23,412 nt of DNA, taken from NCBI GenBank assembly GCA_900548135.1, contig URJC01000004.1:1-23412 (forward strand), given 5' to 3'. The position numbers and the translations under genes are program-made. Shown here piece by piece: positions 1 to 7,256 of this stretch (position 1 is the first letter of the stretch; each line of letters starts with the position of its first letter). Under the pieces are notes generated by a model. The model had not been told where the DNA came from. It saw nothing but the letters and a program-made list of their open reading frames with translations, and searched no databases. The stretch is from an uncultured Odoribacter sp. (GTDB taxonomy: Bacteria; Bacteroidota; Bacteroidia; Bacteroidales; Marinifilaceae).

Positions 1-333
1 TTTCCCTGCTTTAGGACGATCCCGGTAAGGAACATCAAAAGTACTGATTTTTTGATATTTCACCTGCTTCAATGCCTCTTTCAATTCTGCGGCTCCCATC
101 TTCTGATGATATTCCACCTTGTAACCATCAATCTCTATTCTGGCTTCTATTCCATACATTTTCAACCGTTTAACATCGGCCATCATAATGGAATCAATGA
201 TATTAAACAAAGTGGTCTTACCACTTCCGTTAATACCTATCAGAATATTTACATCCGGATTCAGATTCTCCCAACAAAAATCATATTTCCGCCATAAATT
301 CCGAATTTCTATACTATGTATTGTATTTGACAT
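1..333 (-). CDS. AAA/SMC-like ATP-binding protein, N-terminal part (runs off window)
   Basis: The reading frame starts at an ATG at 333 and is open to the window edge, giving 111 residues with the C-terminus missing. Residues 33-40 read GINGSGKT, a Walker A (P-loop) motif, preceded by a short beta-rich lead-in (SIEIRNLW) typical of RecF/SbcC/OLD-like ATPases in which the P-loop lies close to the N-terminus. The following residues (DSIMMADVKR) resemble the helix after the P-loop. Walker B, the signature motif and any nuclease or TOPRIM domain would lie outside the window, so the subfamily cannot be decided. It is transcribed leftward from its own promoter at 382-412 and is divergent from the small membrane protein gene at 500. 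The assignment as a P-loop ATPase is firm; the biological role is unknown. Confidence 0.8.
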   Translation of the reverse strand, partial: MSNTIHSIEIRNLWRKYDFCWENLNPDVNILIGINGSGKTTLFNIIDSIMMADVKRLKMYGIEARIEIDGYKVEYHQKMGAAELKEALKQVKYQKISTFDVPYRDRPKAGK

Positions 334-381
334 AATTTAATCGTATATACTCTAAAGTTCACCTTTAAAGTCATCTTACAA

Positions 382-412
382 CAAAGATAAGAAAGGAAAA
401 AGGAAAAACAAA
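382..412 (-). promoter_or_regulatory. Bacteroidetes-type promoter for the ATPase gene
   Basis: On the minus strand there is TTTG (412-409), 19 bp, then TATCTTTG (389-382). This matches the Bacteroidetes primary sigma factor pattern TTTG-N19/21-TAnnTTTG. Transcription would begin near 378, leaving a leader of about 45 nt before the ATG at 333. The match was read by eye; no start-site data are available. Confidence 0.65.
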
Positions 413-444
413 CGGGAAAACGAATAACTAAATCAGAAAAACTA

Positions 445-452
445 TATTTTTG
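445..452 (+). promoter_or_regulatory. Candidate -7 box for the DMT-family gene
   Basis: TATTTTTG fits the TAnnTTTG consensus and would give a leader of about 43 nt before the ATG at 500. I see no convincing TTTG/TTG box 19-21 bp upstream, so this is half a promoter match. Confidence 0.35.
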
Positions 453-499
453 CCCCATCAATCATATTTAGCAGTAGACAAATAAGCACAAATCTGATT

Positions 500-868
500 A
501 TGAAAGGTTTATATACAATTCTCCTCCTCATTTGCTCCAACATTTTCATGACCTTCGCCTGGTATGGTCATCTAAAATTACAAGAAACCAAAATCAGCAC
601 TCACTGGCCCCTGATCGGGGTGATTCTGTTTTCATGGGGCATTGCCTTTTTTGAATACTGTGCCCAAGTTCCTGCCAACCGATTGGGATTTGAAGGTAAC
701 GGAGGACCATTCAGTCTAATGCAGCTAAAAATCACCCAGGAAGTCATTACCTTAGTCATATTCATCATTTTCTCCCTGGTATTTTTCAAGGGCGTCACTT
801 TACAATGGAATCATATAGCAGCTTGTGTCTGTTTAATAATGGCAGTATATTTTGTATTTATGAAATAG
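500..868 (+). CDS. DMT-family small membrane protein (DUF486 type)
   Basis: This 122-residue protein is almost entirely hydrophobic, with four likely membrane helices (about residues 4-22, 36-54, 74-96 and 102-120). The start MKGLYTILLLICSNIFMTFAWYGH and the central motif with FFEYCAQVPANRLG and GGPFSLMQLKITQE are characteristic of the DUF486/DMT_6 family, distant four-helix relatives of drug/metabolite transporters of the EmrE size class. The length is normal for the family. The transported substrate is not known for this family and cannot be inferred here. The gene stands alone, 190 bp before ktrB, and the intervening DNA contains a strong palindrome. The ATG at 500 is the natural start because the first helix begins immediately after it. 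Confidence 0.85.
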   Translation: MKGLYTILLLICSNIFMTFAWYGHLKLQETKISTHWPLIGVILFSWGIAFFEYCAQVPANRLGFEGNGGPFSLMQLKITQEVITLVIFIIFSLVFFKGVTLQWNHIAACVCLIMAVYFVFMK

Positions 869-904
869 GTGTTTACCTCTACATGGCCTTGTAAACTCCA
901 ATGT

Positions 905-963
905 ACCAGTTGCTATCTTTGATTTATCAAAGATAGCATTAATCAACTGACACAACAACTGGT
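905..963. promoter_or_regulatory. Palindromic element before ktrB carrying opposed TATCTTTG boxes
   Basis: A perfect 12-bp inverted repeat (911-922 and 927-938, loop TTTA) sits in the 190-bp gap between the DMT gene and ktrB. A second repeat, ACCAGTTG at 905-912 and CAACTGGT at 956-963, encloses it and shares 2 bp with the inner left arm. Each inner arm contains TATCTTTG, a perfect TAnnTTTG box: 914-921 on the plus strand and 935-928 on the minus strand. On the minus strand a TTG (958-956) lies 20 bp upstream of the box; on the plus strand a TTG (889-891) lies 22 bp upstream. No T-tract follows, so it does not look like an intrinsic terminator. Best guess: promoter/operator region of the potassium uptake operon. 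Confidence 0.5.
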
Positions 964-1058
964 TTGTGTTATTAAAGAATTAATAACTAAAAGAAAAGTG
1001 ATTCAGGAAGCAAACTTTTTCCATTGCTTTCCGTTCATTTTTACATAAACCTTGCCTT

Positions 1059-2867
1059 ATGCCTTCTACTGAATTTACATATAAACTCAATACCATCCGT
1101 CGCATAGCAATCAAGACTCTCAACCGGAGTATTATTTTTTTGTTTACAATAGCTTCCCTGGCAACCTTAGGTTTGATGGCTTATGAATTCGGATATGCCA
1201 TTAGTGCCACTGGCAAAACTTATGTCATCGAAGGATACAAAATGATTATGCGTATTTTCTTTTTCGGTAGTTTAATCAATATCGCTTTAAATCCTAAAAA
1301 TGTTTGGAAAGAAAAAGGATTCTGGATTGAAATCGTAGTACTATTCCTGCTTCTTTTCGTTACGATTACCCAAAATCCCCACCATTTTCCTACAGAAAAA
1401 TGGATTCAGCAAATGAACCGCATTTTAATGCATATTCTTTTACTACTTATCAGTATTATACAATTATCCAAAATCGTAGTTGTTACCCTGCAACGGCATA
1501 TCCGGCCGGAAATGATGTTTGCCTGCAGTTTTCTGATCATTATTTTTATAGGGGCAGTTTTACTTATGCTTCCTAAAGCCCATTACGGTTCCCTAACCTT
1601 TATTGATGCTTTGTTTACTTCCACCAGTGCCGTTTGTATTACAGGCCTTACTACAGTAGACACGGCAACAACCTATACGATTACCGGTCAGGTAATTATC
1701 CTGTTGTTGATCCAAATCGGTGGAGTAGGAGTGATGACATTTACCAGCTTTATTGCCCTCTCATTTTTCACTCAAACCTCATTTAATGACCAAATGGCAT
1801 TAAAAAACATTCTTAGTGAGGAATCTATGAACAATATCTTTCGCACTTTAATGTATATCTTTTTTACTACGTTGATTGTTGAAGCCATCGGTAGCTGGAT
1901 TCTAGCCTGGGAAATCCGGGACATCCCCAAGGATGTTATCCCCAACCGGACATTTTTTGCAGTTTTTCATTCCATCTCTGCCTTTTGTAATGCAGGGTTC
2001 TCAACCCTTCCGGAAAACCTATACAATCCTGCTATCCGTTCTCTCTATGGATTCCAATGCTGGATTGCTGTTTTAATTATATTAGGGGGTATCGGCTTTC
2101 CGATTGTTTTCAATTACGGTAAACTTGTAAATCATAAAATACAGAATTTATATTACAAACTCCGGGATTCATCCAAACGGATGCCTTCACATGTCAGAAT
2201 TGTAAACACCACCACCCGGATTGTCATTACGACTACTTTTTTTCTTTTAGCCGGAGGGACCCTATTATTCTTGTTTTTCGAAAACAATAATACCTTAAGA
2301 GATCTGCCTTTACGAGGTAAATTGGCTGTCTCCTTCTTAGGAGCTGTCACTCCCCGTACTGCCGGATTCAATAATGTAGCGATTGACTCGCTCACAACTC
2401 CCACCATAGCCTTAACCATGTTTCTCATGTGGATAGGAGCCTCTCCTTTATCCACCGGAGGAGGTATCAAGACGACAACGTTTACCATAGCCATTAAAAA
2501 TATTTTAAATACTTTAAAAGGTAAGAAGAACTTGGAGATTTTTAAACGCCAATTACCGCAAGAAAACGTAAGAAAAGCACATGCAATCATTATATTATCT
2601 ATCCTTTGGATTAGCCTAGCAACCCTATTGATCACCATCTTTGTCCCAGATAGTAGTCTGAGTAAATCACTTTTTGAAGTCATTTCAGCCCTTAGTACGG
2701 TAGGTCTGAGCCTTAATTTTACCCCGGATCTGACACTAGCCGGTAAAATTATTATCATCCTCACTATGTTTGTCGGACGCGTCGGTCTGATTACTCTGTT
2801 AACAGGGATTGTACACCAGCAAAGTTCCCAAAACTATACTTTTGCAGAAGACAATGTAATATTGTAA
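1059..2867 (+). CDS. KtrB/TrkH-type potassium transporter, membrane subunit
   Basis: This 602-residue inner-membrane protein is the K+-translocating subunit of a Trk/Ktr uptake system. The four pore-loop repeats of the superfamily are visible: residues about 188-198 (STSAVCITGLT), 308-316 (AFCNAGFST), 431-438 (TPRTAGFN) and 544-553 (ALSTVGLSLN), each with the conserved selectivity-filter glycine. A cytosolic Arg/Lys-rich loop lies around residues 360-385. KtrB proteins are usually about 450 residues; here roughly 145 extra N-terminal residues carry about four additional hydrophobic segments (near 25-48, 60-78, 88-104 and 122-143). The next gene encodes the RCK regulatory subunit, 65 bp downstream, so the pair forms a KtrB-KtrA operon. 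Whether transport is Na+-coupled cannot be read from sequence. The start ATG at 1059 has no obvious Shine-Dalgarno sequence. Confidence 0.9.
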   Translation: MPSTEFTYKLNTIRRIAIKTLNRSIIFLFTIASLATLGLMAYEFGYAISATGKTYVIEGYKMIMRIFFFGSLINIALNPKNVWKEKGFWIEIVVLFLLLFVTITQNPHHFPTEKWIQQMNRILMHILLLLISIIQLSKIVVVTLQRHIRPEMMFACSFLIIIFIGAVLLMLPKAHYGSLTFIDALFTSTSAVCITGLTTVDTATTYTITGQVIILLLIQIGGVGVMTFTSFIALSFFTQTSFNDQMALKNILSEESMNNIFRTLMYIFFTTLIVEAIGSWILAWEIRDIPKDVIPNRTFFAVFHSISAFCNAGFSTLPENLYNPAIRSLYGFQCWIAVLIILGGIGFPIVFNYGKLVNHKIQNLYYKLRDSSKRMPSHVRIVNTTTRIVITTTFFLLAGGTLLFLFFENNNTLRDLPLRGKLAVSFLGAVTPRTAGFNNVAIDSLTTPTIALTMFLMWIGASPLSTGGGIKTTTFTIAIKNILNTLKGKKNLEIFKRQLPQENVRKAHAIIILSILWISLATLLITIFVPDSSLSKSLFEVISALSTVGLSLNFTPDLTLAGKIIIILTMFVGRVGLITLLTGIVHQQSSQNYTFAEDNVIL

Positions 2868-2932
2868 ATTAAAAAAAGGATAACTCAAAAGAAACAAACA
2901 ACGTACTATTCGAATGTTAGTGATTGGATCTT

Positions 2933-3607
2933 ATGAAATGTATTATCATTGGTTTGGGAAATTTTGGGATGGCATTGGCACAACGACTGACAGCCATGGG
3001 ATACGAGGTCATCGGAGTAGATAAAGATATAGACAAAGTAAATGCTTATAAAGACAGTATCAAAAATACCATTTGCCTGAATCTGAACAATGAACAGGCT
3101 GCTCATAACCTTCCACTCAAAGATGCCGACTTAAATATCATTACCTTAGGGAAAGACGCTGGAGCTTCTATTCTCACGGTTGCCATTTTGAAACAAAACG
3201 GAGCCAAGCGTATCATCGTCCGTGCCATTTCCGATCTTCATAAAACCGTACTTGAAGCCATGGGCATCTCTGAACTTATTCAATTAGAAAAAGAATATGC
3301 CGAATTTTTTGCCACCAAAACCGAACTGTCGACTTCCATCTATACTTACCAGGTCTCACCCGACTATTTCATTTATGAAATGAAATTGCCTTCTCCTTTC
3401 GTGGGCCGTAAATTAAGTGATATCCAATTAGAAAAAGATTTCTCATTAAAAATAATAGCAATTAAACATTACACCCATGACGAAGAAAAGGGATACATCC
3501 GAATGGAATTACTGGAGATTGTTCCGGATGATTTCATCGTCAGTGCCAACGACATTTTTGTTCTTTTTGGAAAACGCAGTCGTTTCAGGACACTCGCCAA
3601 AACTTAA
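2933..3607 (+). CDS. KtrA/TrkA-type RCK regulatory subunit of potassium uptake
   Basis: This 224-residue cytosolic protein begins with a Rossmann fold: GLGNFG at residues 7-12 is the GxGxxG nucleotide loop and D30, at the end of the second strand (VIGVDKD), is the acidic residue expected for NAD(H)/ATP-type RCK domains. The N-terminal RCK_N domain spans about 1-120 and a TrkA_C domain about 135-220 (ends with NDIFVLFGKRSR). Length and order match KtrA, which forms an octameric ring under the KtrB dimer and gates it in response to nucleotide. An in-frame TTG at 2924 would add three residues, but the ATG at 2933 places the first beta strand directly at the N-terminus and is preferred. It is co-transcribed with the KtrB gene and converges on the D-threonine-aldolase-like gene with a 44-bp gap; I see no strong terminator there. 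Confidence 0.9.
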   Translation: MKCIIIGLGNFGMALAQRLTAMGYEVIGVDKDIDKVNAYKDSIKNTICLNLNNEQAAHNLPLKDADLNIITLGKDAGASILTVAILKQNGAKRIIVRAISDLHKTVLEAMGISELIQLEKEYAEFFATKTELSTSIYTYQVSPDYFIYEMKLPSPFVGRKLSDIQLEKDFSLKIIAIKHYTHDEEKGYIRMELLEIVPDDFIVSANDIFVLFGKRSRFRTLAKT

Positions 3608-3651
3608 CTACCACCCAACGTATATACCTTAGCTTTCTACCCGTTCTGCTT

Positions 3652-4752
3652 TCAAATATGCACGGCTATGCGACCGTCACTCATATGATAAGTCTTCATT
3701 AAATCCGCAGTCATACAAGAATGGATTGGTAAAACAGAGAGGATATCCCCTATATGAAGTTTGTCCAGGAATTCATCGGTAGCACGTACAATCCCATGTT
3801 CCTGTGACAAAGACACTAATTCCACTCCAGGAACGATATTGCCCCAGTAAGCATTATGATTCTCAGCAATCAATCCATACAAAGGCTTATCATGAGGGCG
3901 GTCAATCCGATCTTTAGAAAAATGAACTCCTCCTCCATAAATCACGGCTTCATTCCGGCTCCGGTTGATGTCTACAACAGGACATTTCACCGCCATAGCA
4001 ATATTGTACCAATCACAGGAACCTATTTTCAATTGAGTAACATCATAAAATACAAAATTCCCCGGTCGAATCTCGTCAGCTACACCAAACCGATCCGCCA
4101 GGGAACAAGAAGGAGTATCTCCCAAAGAAATTTTCAATTGAGGGTAACAGTTAACATAGCGTTCTTTAATATTTTTCAGCATTCGCAAGTTATCTCTGTG
4201 AATCTGCAGGATTTCTTCCCTGGACCGTGCATTATAAGTATGACCGGCATGAGTCAAAAATCCCTCGAACTTGATATTTACATCCGGAGCTACAATATCC
4301 ATAATCCGGTTTATCTTTTCATAATGATTGATCTCCACCCCATCCCGGTGATACCCGGTATCTACCCCTAAATACACGCCCACCGGATATCTAAGGCAAG
4401 CTGACAGTTGCCGGGCCCCCTCAGAATGCACCAGCAATAAATTTAAATGAATCCTGGAAGCCAGGTCATTTATTTTCTCATGCTCCAGACAATTTACAGG
4501 AAAAGCGACCGTAATATCATTCCATCCCCATTCAGCGAATTTCATCGCCATGTTCAACGAAGAAACAGTAATCTTATCTACCCCGCTAGCCTTGAACCAC
4601 TCACCGATTTCCCGGGACTGGTGGGTCTTAAAATGTGGTCGGAAAATAACGTTGGCAGCTTTTGCCTTTGCAGCCATCCGGGCAATATTACTTTTACAAA
4701 CTTCCTCATTGAGAACCATCGTGGGTTCAGTAATCTGAATTATTGTACTCAT
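3652..4752 (-). CDS. D-threonine aldolase/D-serine dehydratase-like PLP enzyme
   Basis: This 366-residue cytosolic enzyme has an alanine-racemase-type TIM barrel followed by a C-terminal beta domain. RPHFKTHQ at residues 38-45 contains the predicted PLP lysine K42 in the motif typical of D-threonine aldolase, 3-hydroxy-D-aspartate aldolase and eukaryotic-type D-serine dehydratase. Near the C-terminus LPIHSCMTADLM provides H344 and C346, the expected metal ligands of this fold-type III group. Length is normal. The family cleaves or dehydrates D-beta-hydroxy-amino acids using PLP and a divalent metal; the exact substrate cannot be fixed from the sequence. It is a single gene with its own promoter (4774-4806), separated from pgk by a terminator. 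An unrelated amino-acid racemase function is less likely because the alanine racemase C-terminal Tyr motif is absent. Confidence 0.85.
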   Translation of the reverse strand: MSTIIQITEPTMVLNEEVCKSNIARMAAKAKAANVIFRPHFKTHQSREIGEWFKASGVDKITVSSLNMAMKFAEWGWNDITVAFPVNCLEHEKINDLASRIHLNLLLVHSEGARQLSACLRYPVGVYLGVDTGYHRDGVEINHYEKINRIMDIVAPDVNIKFEGFLTHAGHTYNARSREEILQIHRDNLRMLKNIKERYVNCYPQLKISLGDTPSCSLADRFGVADEIRPGNFVFYDVTQLKIGSCDWYNIAMAVKCPVVDINRSRNEAVIYGGGVHFSKDRIDRPHDKPLYGLIAENHNAYWGNIVPGVELVSLSQEHGIVRATDEFLDKLHIGDILSVLPIHSCMTADLMKTYHMSDGRIAVHI

Positions 4753-4773
4753 AAGAAAATAATTTTACTTCTA

Positions 4774-4806
4774 CAAAAGTAAAAATATATACCGGAAAAA
4801 TCCAAA
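4774..4806 (-). promoter_or_regulatory. Bacteroidetes-type promoter for the PLP enzyme gene
   Basis: Minus-strand TTTG (4806-4803), 21 bp, then TACTTTTG (4781-4774), a full match to TTTG-N19/21-TAnnTTTG. The expected transcript start lies near 4770, about 18 nt before the ATG at 4752. It sits just beyond the pgk terminator, consistent with independent transcription. Confidence 0.65.
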
Positions 4807-4853
4807 ATAATCTTCTCCAGTATTCTTATGCTAAATGAATGAATTGAAGCAAC

Positions 4854-4888
4854 AAAAACAAAAAAGCGTCCGCAACAAAAACGGACGC
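4854..4888 (-). terminator. Intrinsic terminator of pgk
   Basis: A 7-bp GC-rich stem (GCGTCCG at 4866-4872 pairing with CGGACGC at 4882-4888, 9-nt loop) is followed on the minus strand by TTTTTTGTTTTTG. It begins 26 bp after the pgk stop codon. This is the clearest intrinsic terminator in the window. Confidence 0.9.
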
Positions 4889-4914
4889 CTTTTACTTATC
4901 TGATACTTAAAATT

Positions 4915-6174
4915 TTATTCGCCACGGATAGCAGAAATTCCCGGTAATTCTTTACCTTCAATATATTCCAACAGGGCACCGCCACCGGTAGATACATAGC
5001 TCACCTGATCAGCCAATCCGAACTGATTAATTGCAGCCACAGAATCCCCCCCGCCGATCAAAGAAAACGCCCCGTTTTCAGTAGCTTTCACAATAGCCTC
5101 AGCAATAGATTTTGTCCCCTCAGCAAATTTTGGCATTTCGAACACTCCCACCGGTCCATTCCAAAGGATGGTCTTAGATTCTTCAATTACTTTGGCAAAA
5201 CGTTCACGGGTTTCCGGACCAATATCCAACCCTTCCCAGCCATCGGGAATATTCATCGGATCACAAATCTGTGTATTGGCATCATTGCTGAAAGCATCTG
5301 CAACAACAGCCTGATTAGATAATACCAAATTTACCCCTTTTTCCTTAGCAATACGCATAATATCTAAAGCCAGGTCTAATTTATCAGCTTCGCAAATAGA
5401 ACTTCCGACATGTCCTCCTAAAGCAGCTTTAAAAGTATAAGTCATACCACCGCCCAAAATCAGATTGTCCACTTTATCCATCAAATTCATGATAATATCA
5501 ATCTTAGACGAAACTTTAGAACCACCCATAATAGCAGTAAACGGACGTTTCGGATTTTTCATAACACTATCCACTGCCTTCAATTCTCCTTCCATGACAT
5601 AACCAAACATCTTGTCATTCGGGAAATATTCAGCCAGCAAAGCCGTTGAAGCATGTGCCCGGTGAGCTGTTCCGAAAGCATCATTAATCCAGCAATCGCC
5701 CAAAGAAGCTAAATCTGCTACAAATTTCTTCTGAGATTCTTTCACAGCAGCTTTAGCAGCCTTCTTTTGATCGTCAGAAGCATCTTCAGCCAATCCGCGG
5801 GGCTTACCCTCTTCTTCTGCATAAAAACGCAGATTTTCCAATAACAACACTTCTCCCGGTTTTAATTCAGCAGCCTGTTTTTTCGCGCTTTCGCCAACAC
5901 AATCATCAGCAAATTTCACTGGCTGTCCTAACAATTCTTCCAAATGTTTCAGGATATGCTTCAATGAATATTTGGCCTCCGGACCTTTCGGACGTCCCAG
6001 ATGCGACATCAGGATAACAGAACCACCTCCCGCAAGTACTTTCTTGATCGTCGGAACAGCAGCACGCATACGAGTGTCATCAGTAATCTCAAATTTATCA
6101 TTTAAAGGTACATTAAAATCCACACGGATCAATGCTCTTTTTCCTTGAAAATTATAAGTGTCAATAGTCTGCAT
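4915..6174 (-). CDS. pgk: Phosphoglycerate kinase
   Basis: This is the glycolytic enzyme that transfers the acyl phosphate of 1,3-bisphosphoglycerate to ADP in the cytosol. The preferred ATG at 6174 gives 419 residues starting [28 protein letters not shown] at about 17-24 is the N-domain substrate motif, SHLGRPKG follows, and the C-domain nucleotide region contains [17 protein letters not shown] and GGGDSVAA. The frame is open upstream to 6249, but those 25 residues are not Pgk-like and are AT-rich leader. A Lys/Ala-rich insertion between the motifs ENLRF and [15 protein letters not shown] lengthens the N-domain, which I recall as usual in Bacteroidales enzymes. The gene stands alone: a terminator follows it and the redox block ends 184 bp upstream. 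The promoter was not clearly identified; a near match (ATATTTTG on the minus strand at 6263-6256) is present. Confidence 0.97.
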   Translation of the reverse strand: MQTIDTYNFQGKRALIRVDFNVPLNDKFEITDDTRMRAAVPTIKKVLAGGGSVILMSHLGRPKGPEAKYSLKHILKHLEELLGQPVKFADDCVGESAKKQAAELKPGEVLLLENLRFYAEEEGKPRGLAEDASDDQKKAAKAAVKESQKKFVADLASLGDCWINDAFGTAHRAHASTALLAEYFPNDKMFGYVMEGELKAVDSVMKNPKRPFTAIMGGSKVSSKIDIIMNLMDKVDNLILGGGMTYTFKAALGGHVGSSICEADKLDLALDIMRIAKEKGVNLVLSNQAVVADAFSNDANTQICDPMNIPDGWEGLDIGPETRERFAKVIEESKTILWNGPVGVFEMPKFAEGTKSIAEAIVKATENGAFSLIGGGDSVAAINQFGLADQVSYVSTGGGALLEYIEGKELPGISAIRGE

Positions 6175-6265
6175 AAAATTATTATTAATGATTAATGAAC
6201 TTCCTATAACATGCCCGGTTGGGGATGTTAAAATTAGGAATAAAATCATTGTTTACAAAATATTT

Positions 6266-6308
6266 CATATACAATTCGCTCAATATCATTCTCAAACGAT
6301 TGTATATG
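6266..6308. repeat. Inverted repeat in the pgk leader/end of the redox block
   Basis: CATATACAAT (6266-6275) and ATTGTATATG (6299-6308) form a perfect 10-bp inverted repeat with a 23-nt spacer in the 184-bp gap between the beta-propeller gene and pgk. It could fold as an RNA hairpin in a read-through transcript or act as a dyad operator near the pgk promoter. It is AT-rich and has no T-tract, so terminator activity is uncertain. Confidence 0.45.
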
Positions 6309-6358
6309 CGACTGTTTTTTTTAATTCATTTATCCGGGAACATTCGTATATAAACTAC

Positions 6359-7246
6359 TTAATAAACAGAAGATATTGTAGAAATCATTCCAAAATTTTT
6401 ACTGTCATTCAAGCTCCAGACGACATTGCCTTTAGCATCAATTTCAAACACTTGAGGAGAATTGGCTTTCCGGGCATTTTTATCGTGCCCTTGCCAATTG
6501 CAGATATACAAACCATTCCGGCGTGCAGGCAGTAAACCGGCAACAAAAAACAAACGAATTCCTTTAAAATCATTTACTTCATAACAACGTACAACTTTAC
6601 CTTCATCCAAATCCACTTCCATCAAAGCATGTCCATCACCGCAAGCAACCCAATAATTACCATTTTTCATGGCCAAAGTTGTAAAAAGCGTACCTTCCAA
6701 TTTCGTTACCCTTACTAATTCTCCGGACGGAGAGATCTCACGTACCTCAGAAGTAGCAAAAAGAGGCATCAAATAGTTTCCCCGGACATTTTTATTCAAT
6801 TGCCGGAATTGGGAATGCGGACGTTGAATACCTGTCTCATATTCCGTACGCGACAAAATATCACCTTTCGCATTTACTTCCATAATCACAGCCGGATGTC
6901 CCACCCAGGCCAACAGGAAATTACCGTCAGGCAATAAACGGGCAGTCTGCATCTCACAATTATCAGGAGCCGGGATATTCCATACTTCCTGATGATCGCG
7001 GGTAATCATTTTTGCACCTCTGGCATAAGTAAAAAGAATATTACCATCCGGAGCAGCTACCACCGAATTACATTCCCAGCCTCTCTCCAAAGGATGTTCC
7101 CACTCGATCTGTTTCGTTTTCTTATCGATAATGACAATCTTATTCCAGCCGGAACCGCCCATCAATAATTTTTCAACATTCTTTTTCCCTGATACAACAG
7201 AGAGAAACAATAAAATAAAACAAAAAATCAGCCCTGTTTTTTTCAT
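6359..7246 (-). CDS. Secreted beta-propeller (PQQ/WD40-like repeat) protein
   Basis: This 295-residue protein starts with a Sec signal peptide (MKKT, hydrophobic core to about residue 19, cleavage near VVSG-KK) and has no lipobox cysteine, so it is probably periplasmic. The mature part shows repeating blade-like units of the type VVAAPDGNILFTYA, ARLLPDGNFLLAWV, TLAMKNGNYWVACG and VFEIDAKGNVVWSLND, as in PQQ-like or YncE-like beta-propellers. I see no CxxCH motif, catalytic triad or membrane anchor. It is the last gene of the minus-strand redox block, 10 bp after the CcsBA gene, so it is probably co-transcribed. The function is unknown; a scaffold, ligand-binding or quinoprotein-like role would fit the cytochrome-rich neighbourhood, but this is inference. 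Confidence 0.75.
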   Translation of the reverse strand: MKKTGLIFCFILLFLSVVSGKKNVEKLLMGGSGWNKIVIIDKKTKQIEWEHPLERGWECNSVVAAPDGNILFTYARGAKMITRDHQEVWNIPAPDNCEMQTARLLPDGNFLLAWVGHPAVIMEVNAKGDILSRTEYETGIQRPHSQFRQLNKNVRGNYLMPLFATSEVREISPSGELVRVTKLEGTLFTTLAMKNGNYWVACGDGHALMEVDLDEGKVVRCYEVNDFKGIRLFFVAGLLPARRNGLYICNWQGHDKNARKANSPQVFEIDAKGNVVWSLNDSKNFGMISTISSVY

Positions 7247-7256
7247 ACCGGTTCAA

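Noticed and set aside
868..899. GGTGTTTAC/GTAAACTCC stem after the DMT gene as a terminator
   Set aside because: One mismatch, a 14-nt loop and no T-tract; too weak to call.
2153..2764. 203-codon open frame antisense to the ktrB gene
   Set aside because: It lies wholly within a gene with clear pore motifs, its translation is basic and low in family features, and no promoter or start context supports it.
3856..4371. 171-codon plus-strand frame inside the PLP enzyme gene
   Set aside because: Shadow of a conserved enzyme gene; no start signal and no recognisable motif.
6175..6249. 25-residue N-terminal extension of phosphoglycerate kinase
   Set aside because: The extension has no Pgk homology; the ATG at 6174 begins the conserved N-terminal domain and gives the normal length.
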